Source: Chthoniobacteraceae bacterium
Lineage (GTDB): Bacteria; Verrucomicrobiota; Verrucomicrobiia; Chthoniobacterales; Chthoniobacteraceae
DNA: 8,120 nt
Direction: 5' to 3'
NCBI GenBank assembly: GCA_947478975.1
Contig: CANJYI010000114.1
Coordinates: forward strand, 1 to 8,120
Shown piece by piece: positions 1 through 4,722 of the stretch. The first letter of the stretch is position 1. Every line of letters starts with the position of its first letter. A model generated the notes under the pieces. It had not been told where the DNA came from. It ran no database searches and saw nothing but the letters and a program-made list of their open reading frames with translations. The position numbers and the translations under genes were made by a program.

Positions 1-1
1 C

Positions 2-1222
2 CTTTACAACGAGGCCGCAGCGTTGTCGGGTGCGCCCGGTTCGGAGCGGACCTACACCGCCGTCATCCGCTCTTTCTCCTCCTCCTTCACGCCTTCGGCG
101 TTGAATCCCAGCGTGCTGGTGTGCGCCCCGAAGCTGGGCCTGGGCACGCAGGCAAACCGGCAGGCGCTGGAGCTGGAGCTGGATTTTTCTGGCGACGCAA
201 TCGAACTGGGTGCCGTCGTGCGCGATCGCATCTCGGTGGCGCCAGAGGATGCCGCGGAGGGCTGTGTGAGCCAGGGCTCTGGGGCGGTCCGTGGGGCGAC
301 CAAGCTGACCGAAGTGACGGTGGGAGCCACGAAGGTGGATCTCAGCTCGCTGGTTGGGCGGTATGTGTTGGGATCCGAATTTGGGTTGATGGACGGCAGC
401 GGACCAGGGGCAGACAACAACGCCACGATTCTGGCGCAGGTGCTCTCGACAGGAAAGGTCCTTTGGGCATCGCGGTTGAGCGGCTCCACGGGTTCGGGTT
501 CGGCGACCCTCAGCACTACAGACAAGAATGCGGTCACCGCGCAGTTTTACGAGGGGCGGACCCTTTCCTCGACCAACACGCTTTCCACCAAAAGCCTTCT
601 GGGACAGTTGCGCTTCAGCCGGGTCGACGGCAGCACGCTCTGGGGCGCGGTTGTATCGACCTCTTCCGGAGACGACAAACTGGAACGGCAGTCCTGTCAC
701 ATCACCAAGACCAACAAGGTTCCAGTTTACGAGGATCTCCGCTTTGATCTGAGCAGCGTCGGGACTGCCGCCCTCAACTGGTCTGGAGTACAGACTTTGG
801 ATTTCCAATACGGCACGAGCTGCCGCTGGACGGGCTCCACTGCAGCGGGGTTGCTCGCATTCCTGAAGTCGGACAGCGCAGTTTCTGCCACGGCCATTCC
901 TCCTCTGTACCTTACTGCCGAGGACCCGGCGGGGGAGGGGACTTATGTTTGGACGATTATTGTCTCAAGCACGGGGACGGTGAAGGCAACCAACTACTCC
1001 GCGACCAACCCGCAGCCGACCTTGACGCTACGGCTGGACAAGGCACGGGGTGAATGGGTTGGCTCTTACGTGTCGCCGGTGACAAAGGTGCGACGCACTG
1101 TGGCAGGGGTGCTGGCACGCCCCCCTGGGGACGACTCCCTGCGCGGCGCCGGTTGGATCGAGATGGGTGCGGTACCAGCGACCCAAACCAGTGGTTGGAA
1201 GCTCGAGTTGAACGCTCCCTGA
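2..1222 (+). CDS. C-terminal part of a beta-rich, probably secreted protein (5'-truncated by window edge)
   Basis: I do not recognise a named family. The frame is open from base 2 (reading LYNEAAALSGAPG) to the TGA at 1220-1222. The TTG at 23 is therefore probably not the true start, and the gene begins outside the window. The visible ~406 residues are rich in Ser, Thr, Gly and Val and alternate short beta-type segments with G/D/N turns; no transmembrane segment is seen. Counting from the TTG, a segment near residues 112-165 (GRYVLGSEF, then VLSTGKVLWASRLSGSTGSG) and one near 307-395 (YVWTIIVSSTGTVKATNY, then GEWVGSYVSP, then VRRTVAGVLARP, ending GWKLEL) both follow a pattern of strand, STG turn, strand. 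This resembles the beta-repeat C-termini of large exported verrucomicrobial proteins. Only about four cysteines are present, with no CxxCH. The next gene, htpX, starts 506 bases downstream, so the two are unlikely to be one operon. That it is coding is well supported; its function is unknown. Confidence 0.7.
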   Translation, partial: LYNEAAALSGAPGSERTYTAVIRSFSSSFTPSALNPSVLVCAPKLGLGTQANRQALELELDFSGDAIELGAVVRDRISVAPEDAAEGCVSQGSGAVRGATKLTEVTVGATKVDLSSLVGRYVLGSEFGLMDGSGPGADNNATILAQVLSTGKVLWASRLSGSTGSGSATLSTTDKNAVTAQFYEGRTLSSTNTLSTKSLLGQLRFSRVDGSTLWGAVVSTSSGDDKLERQSCHITKTNKVPVYEDLRFDLSSVGTAALNWSGVQTLDFQYGTSCRWTGSTAAGLLAFLKSDSAVSATAIPPLYLTAEDPAGEGTYVWTIIVSSTGTVKATNYSATNPQPTLTLRLDKARGEWVGSYVSPVTKVRRTVAGVLARPPGDDSLRGAGWIEMGAVPATQTSGWKLELNAP

Positions 1223-1303
1223 GCCGCCGGGGGCTGGCGCTTCGGGGATTGCGGATGCTTGCGGCTTCGCCCTTGGAGGGACCGCTTCAACCTGGGACGC
1301 CAC

Positions 1304-1685
1304 ATCAGTCAAATGTTCGCATCCCTTTCTATCAAAAGTGGGGCATGCCAACCGGGCTCTGCGGGCCCGCCGATAGATAGCCGGTCGGCAAGCGAGCTCC
1401 GCGAGCCCCGCCATCGGTCTGTCCCAAAAAACGGCGCCCGCCCCGGCGCAAGACCGTCCCGCTGTGCGAGCGCCGTGGTTCTCCGGCCCCTTCGGGAGCG
1501 AGAGCGCCCCAATCGCTACACTAAACTTTGGCGGCTTTGGGTTGCGAGCCGCAGATTTCTCAGTTTGAGCAGCGCCGTGGAAACCATAAAAACATCTGCG
1601 GAAATCTGAGCCATCTGTGGATGACTGCCCGCTCTCTTCGGAGCGAGTAAGAAGGTACCCACCGAAAACAGCGAAGACCCAAAAA
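1304..1685 (-). repeat. Long intergenic inverted repeat, left copy
   Basis: The reverse complement of this stretch matches 7501-7974 over essentially its full length. A 41-base block (1645-1685 against 7501-7541) and a 57-base block (1578-1634 against 7552-7608) look identical by eye. Further well-conserved blocks run out to the shared ATTTGACTGA end at about 1304. The 57-base core contains the wording CATCTGCGG, AAATCTGAG, CCATCTGTGG, which resembles the ATCTGTGG-type dispersed intergenic repeats I recall from many environmental bacterial genomes. Together with flanking bases it fills the 506-base gap 1223-1728. I see no other gene there, and no clear terminator for the upstream gene in 1223-1303. 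Relative to the right copy it lacks about 81 bases. Confidence 0.9.
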
Positions 1686-1728
1686 AAATGGGCCACGCGG
1701 CCGCCCCGCGCTAAGATGGCGCAGAGTT

Positions 1729-2601
1729 ATGAAACGCATCCTCCTTTTCGTTTTGACCAATGTTCTTGTGGTGACGGTGTTGGGAATGGTCGCCAGCCTT
1801 CTTGGGGTCAACCGGTACCTGACCCCGCACCATTTGGATTTGGGGGCCCTGCTTGGCTTTGCCCTAGTGATGGGGTTTGGCGGCGCCTTGATCTCGCTTT
1901 TAATCAGCAAGCCGATGGCCAAATGGACCTCCGGCGTCCGGGTTATCGAACGGCCTCAGGACACGGACGAGGCCTGGATTTTGGAAACGGTGAGGAAGCT
2001 GAGCCAAAGGGCGGGAATCGGGATGCCCGAAGTGGGGATCTTTGAGGGCGAGCCGAATGCCTTTGCCACCGGCGCGTTTAGGAACTCGGCCCTGGTGGCA
2101 GTTTCGACGGGGCTGCTCCAAGGCATGACCCGCGAGGAGGTGGAGGCGGTCATCGGCCATGAAATCGCGCACATCGCCAACGGCGACATGGTGACGATGA
2201 CGCTGATTCAGGGGGTAATGAACACGTTTGTGGTCTTCCTCAGCCGGGTCATCGGGTTTGCGGTGGACAATTTTTTGCGCAGGGACAACGAGCGCAGCAG
2301 CGGTCCGGGCATCGGCTACATGGTGACCAGCATCGTGTTGGATATCGTGCTCGGTTTTGCCGCAGCGATGGTAGTGGCCTGGTTCTCTCGCCAGCGCGAA
2401 TTCCGCGCCGACGCCGGGGCCGCACAGTTGATGCACGACAAGCAGCCCATGATCAACGCGCTCGCCCGGCTTGGGGGCATGCAGGCCGGCGCACTTCCCA
2501 GCAGCATTGCCACCTTCGGGATCACCGGCGGGATCGGCAGGTTTTTCAGCACACATCCTCCGCTCGAGGAGCGGATCGCCGCGCTCCGGGCCGGGGTCTG
2601 A
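1729..2601 (+). CDS. htpX: HtpX, membrane-bound zinc metalloprotease (peptidase family M48)
   Basis: This 290-residue protein has the usual HtpX length and order of features. HtpX cleaves misfolded or damaged inner-membrane proteins on the cytoplasmic side and works alongside FtsH. Two N-terminal membrane segments are visible (about residues 4-26 and 38-60). The zinc site HEIAH lies at 144-148 within VIGHEIAHIANGD. Two further hydrophobic segments follow (about 157-180 and 197-219). The third zinc ligand is expected at Glu224 in REFRADAGA, and the family-typical FSTHPPLEERIAAL lies near the C-terminus (273-287). All catalytic residues are intact. The ATG at 1729 is preferred because it begins MKRILLF, directly opening the first membrane helix. 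No good Shine-Dalgarno sequence precedes it. A long repeat ends 43 bases upstream and probably contributes its promoter region (inference). It converges with the RidA-like gene downstream. Confidence 0.95.
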   Translation: MKRILLFVLTNVLVVTVLGMVASLLGVNRYLTPHHLDLGALLGFALVMGFGGALISLLISKPMAKWTSGVRVIERPQDTDEAWILETVRKLSQRAGIGMPEVGIFEGEPNAFATGAFRNSALVAVSTGLLQGMTREEVEAVIGHEIAHIANGDMVTMTLIQGVMNTFVVFLSRVIGFAVDNFLRRDNERSSGPGIGYMVTSIVLDIVLGFAAAMVVAWFSRQREFRADAGAAQLMHDKQPMINALARLGGMQAGALPSSIATFGITGGIGRFFSTHPPLEERIAALRAGV

Positions 2602-2702
2602 TACCACCTCTGTCATTTTTCTGGGTGATTTGCGAAGGGAATCCCTTGGTCGAAGCGTCCCGCATTGTTCAGAAAATCTGTGCGGACCTGCGCAAAATCT
2701 GA

Positions 2703-2717
2703 CGCCCCCTCGGGGCG
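2703..2717. other. GC-rich hairpin in the htpX/RidA-like convergent intergenic region
   Basis: CGCCCC (2703-2708) pairs perfectly with GGGGCG (2712-2717) across a three-base CTC loop. It lies between two convergent genes and could help terminate or stabilise either transcript. On the minus strand it is followed by TCAGATTTT rather than a clean T run, so it is not a textbook intrinsic terminator. Confidence 0.4.
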
Positions 2718-2761
2718 AACAAACTCCGATTATCGTTGAGAGGTGGTCTGATTTCGGGCCG

Positions 2762-2803
2762 AAAGCCGGCGGTCGCCTCGGAGCCGCGGCCGCGGCCGGC
2801 TTT
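2762..2803. terminator. Possible bidirectional terminator hairpin between htpX and RidA-like gene
   Basis: AAAGCCGGC (2762-2770) is a perfect nine-base inverted repeat of GCCGGCTTT (2795-2803), with a very GC-rich 24-base interior that can fold further. The flanking A3 and T3 make it terminator-like on both strands, which suits convergent genes. The right arm overlaps the stop codon of the RidA-like gene (2802-2804). The T tract is only three bases long, so termination is inferred from position and stem strength. Confidence 0.45.
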
Positions 2804-3239
2804 ACAGAATCTCGAAGATGGCCTCCACCTCGACGGCGGCGCCTGTGGGAAGCTGTGCAAAACCCAGTGCGCTTCTGGCGTGGAAGCCGTTGCCCTCCTT
2901 GCCGAAGATCTGGTGAAGCAGGTCGGAGCACCCGTTGATCACGAGGTGCTGGTCGGTGAAATCGAGCGTGGAGTTGACGCAGCCGAGCACCTTGATGACC
3001 CGCAACCCGTCGAGTGTCCCGTGGGAGTTCCAGACCGAGTTGAGAATCTTCTCGGCGCAGTTGCGCGCCGCCTTGTAGCCCTCGTCTGTCTGGACGTCCG
3101 CGCCGAGCTTTCCCTTCAAATCGCTCACGTGTCCCGAGGTAAGAAGCTGGCTCCCTGAGCGGATGCACAGGTTCAAATATCCCGGTGTCTGCTCGGTGAA
3201 AGTGATGCCAAAGGATTCAGCGATTTGTTGTGGGCTCAT
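2802..3239 (-). CDS. RidA/YjgF/UK114-family protein (probable enamine/imine deaminase or paralogue)
   Basis: This 145-residue protein carries the RidA-family signature throughout. Family members form trimers in the cytosol, and the best studied hydrolyse reactive enamine/imine intermediates released by PLP enzymes. Visible features are LLTSGHVSD (32-40), EGYKAARNCAEKIL (53-66), LDGLRVIKVLGCVNS (76-90), DFTDQHLVINGCSDLL (93-108), HARSALG (120-126) and LPTGAAVEVEAIFEI at the end. Arg122 aligns with the substrate-binding Arg105 of E. coli RidA, and Glu137 of VEVEAI with its Glu120. It is about 15 residues longer than E. coli RidA and looks like the YjgF-like subgroup whose members often have 145-155 residues, so the exact substrate is uncertain and I give no symbol. 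The start codon is preceded by a C-rich stretch with no Shine-Dalgarno. It follows the DUF1501 gene by 128 bases on the same strand, so co-transcription is possible but not shown. Confidence 0.92.
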   Translation of the reverse strand: MSPQQIAESFGITFTEQTPGYLNLCIRSGSQLLTSGHVSDLKGKLGADVQTDEGYKAARNCAEKILNSVWNSHGTLDGLRVIKVLGCVNSTLDFTDQHLVINGCSDLLHQIFGKEGNGFHARSALGFAQLPTGAAVEVEAIFEIL

Positions 3240-3367
3240 GGTGGTACGGGGGGGTGGTTGGAGTTTGTAAGTCTCGCAGGCGGCGGAGGCGTTGTGAACG
3301 GAATTCAGGATCCGCAGCCAAGGGCAGAGCGCCGTCGGGTTGGGGTGCTGTCGGGACCGCCCGCCCG
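3240..3367. other. Intergenic gap between DUF1501 and RidA-like genes
   Basis: This 128-base spacer lies upstream of the RidA-like gene on the minus strand. It is GC-rich, with a C-run just before the RidA-like start. I see no convincing promoter, terminator or Shine-Dalgarno sequence in it, so whether the RidA-like gene has its own promoter cannot be decided by reading. Confidence 0.5.
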
Positions 3368-4669
3368 CTATACGAAGAGCTTGCGCACGGGGCGGCCGCC
3401 ATCGGTCACGGGAACGGGGCGCTCACCGTCCATCAGCTTCTTTGCGGGGTCGACGCCCATGGCGTTGAGGATCGTTGCAAAAAGGTCCGGGACCGACACC
3501 GGGTCGGAGACGGGCGCCATGGCGAGCTCGTTGCTTTCACCGACGCATTGGCCGGTCTTGATGCCGCCGCCGCCGAGCAGAACGGTGAAGCATTTGCCGT
3601 GGTGCCCGCGGCCGCCGCCGGAGTCAAACTCGGCAGGTCGGCCGAACTCGCCGGAGACGACGAGGAGCGTCTTTTCGAGAAGCCCGTGGGACTTGAGGTC
3701 GTCGATCAAAGTGGAAAGAACGTGATCGAGTCCCTTGATGAGGACGTGCAGGTCGAGCTGGGCGGCGTTGTGGGTGTCCCACCCCGCGCCGTTGACAAAG
3801 TTGAGATTGAAACCGACTTCCACGAACCGGACTCCGCGTTGAATCAGGCGTCTTGCAAGCAGGCAGCGCTGCCCGAATTCATCGCCGAAGGCCGCACGGG
3901 TGGAGTCCCCTTCTCCCGAAAGCTGGAAGGCCTTGAGAAAGTCGCCGTTCTGCAGGGCAAAACACTGGTCCAGCGCCTCGCCGTAGGCGGCGAGCGCGGG
4001 GTCGCGTCCTGCGTCGGGAGCCGCGGCGCGGCGCAGCGTGGCGAGGAGGGATTCGCGCCTTCCGGCCCGGTCGGTCGAGATGTCCGGTGGGAGGCTGAGG
4101 CCCTCCGGCCCCTTGGCGGTGTCCGTGAGGTAGACAAACCCCGCCTTTGGTCCGAGGAAACCCGGGCCGCGCGTGGCGCTTGGGTAACCCATCAAAACGT
4201 AGGGAGGAATGCCATCCGCGGCCGGGCGTTTTGTGGCGGCAACCAGCGAGCCCAGACTGGGATACACCAGCGACCCGCTGGTCGGGCGGCCTGTGTGCAT
4301 GCGGTTGGTGGCCGCGGCGTGCTCGTCGATGACATTGTGGTGGACGGTGCGCACGGGGGCCAGAAACTCACCGCGCCGGGCGAGGTTGGGAAGGTGCTCG
4401 CTGAAAAGGGCCCCGGGAATAGCAGTCTCGATGGCGTCATAGTAGCAGCCGGCCACCTTTTTGCCGTCTCCGCGTATCTTTTTGGCGTCAAAAGTGTCGA
4501 TCTGCGCCATGCCACCCCCGAGCCAGATCATGATGCAATGCTCGGCCTTGCCGGCCGGAACTGGGGGAAGGGCGGGCTCGGCGGCGCCAAGGTTCTGGCC
4601 GTAAAGCGGGGAGAGCAGCGTGGAACAGGAGGCCAGGCTGGCGCGGCGGACGAATTCTCTGCGGTTCAT
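3368..4669 (-). CDS. DUF1501 family protein with Tat signal
   Basis: This 433-residue protein is a typical DUF1501 member, a family abundant in planctomycetes and verrucomicrobia and structurally related to the alkaline phosphatase/sulfatase fold; its biochemical role is not established. It opens MNRREFVRRASLASCSTLL, a twin-arginine export signal at residues 1-22, so it probably folds in the cytoplasm and is exported. Family motifs appear in order: IWLGGGMAQIDTFDAK (48-63), VRTVHHNVIDEHAAATNRMHTG (106-127), GWDTH (296-300), VVSGEFGRPAEF (337-348), GRGHHGKCFTVLLGGGGIKTG (353-373) and PVSVPDLFATILNAMG (390-405). Metal ligands are expected among these Asp/His residues, but this is inferred from the fold. 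Where many relatives read GRDH, this one reads GRGHH. The gene follows the PSD1 gene by 53 bases in the same direction, the usual pairing for this family, implying one operon and a shared function. No Shine-Dalgarno is visible before the ATG. Confidence 0.94.
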   Translation of the reverse strand: MNRREFVRRASLASCSTLLSPLYGQNLGAAEPALPPVPAGKAEHCIMIWLGGGMAQIDTFDAKKIRGDGKKVAGCYYDAIETAIPGALFSEHLPNLARRGEFLAPVRTVHHNVIDEHAAATNRMHTGRPTSGSLVYPSLGSLVAATKRPAADGIPPYVLMGYPSATRGPGFLGPKAGFVYLTDTAKGPEGLSLPPDISTDRAGRRESLLATLRRAAAPDAGRDPALAAYGEALDQCFALQNGDFLKAFQLSGEGDSTRAAFGDEFGQRCLLARRLIQRGVRFVEVGFNLNFVNGAGWDTHNAAQLDLHVLIKGLDHVLSTLIDDLKSHGLLEKTLLVVSGEFGRPAEFDSGGGRGHHGKCFTVLLGGGGIKTGQCVGESNELAMAPVSDPVSVPDLFATILNAMGVDPAKKLMDGERPVPVTDGGRPVRKLFV

Positions 4670-4722
4670 GGGGCGGAAGTTCTAGGGGTGGAATGCGTGA
4701 AGCCTTTGGGCGCAAAAAGCCG

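Noticed and set aside
1304..1685. CRISPR array or tRNA/rRNA gene within the repeat
   Set aside because: There are no regularly spaced short repeats and no tRNA cloverleaf or TTCGA-type arm that I could identify.
1028..1696. 222-residue minus-strand frame spanning the left repeat
   Set aside because: It overlaps the C-terminus of the left-edge gene and the repeat; the corresponding frame is not maintained in the right repeat copy, and no domain is visible.
1900..3168. 422-residue open frame on the minus strand
   Set aside because: It is antisense to htpX and out of frame with the RidA-like gene, both of which are convincingly coding; it is low-complexity and rich in Arg, His and Pro.
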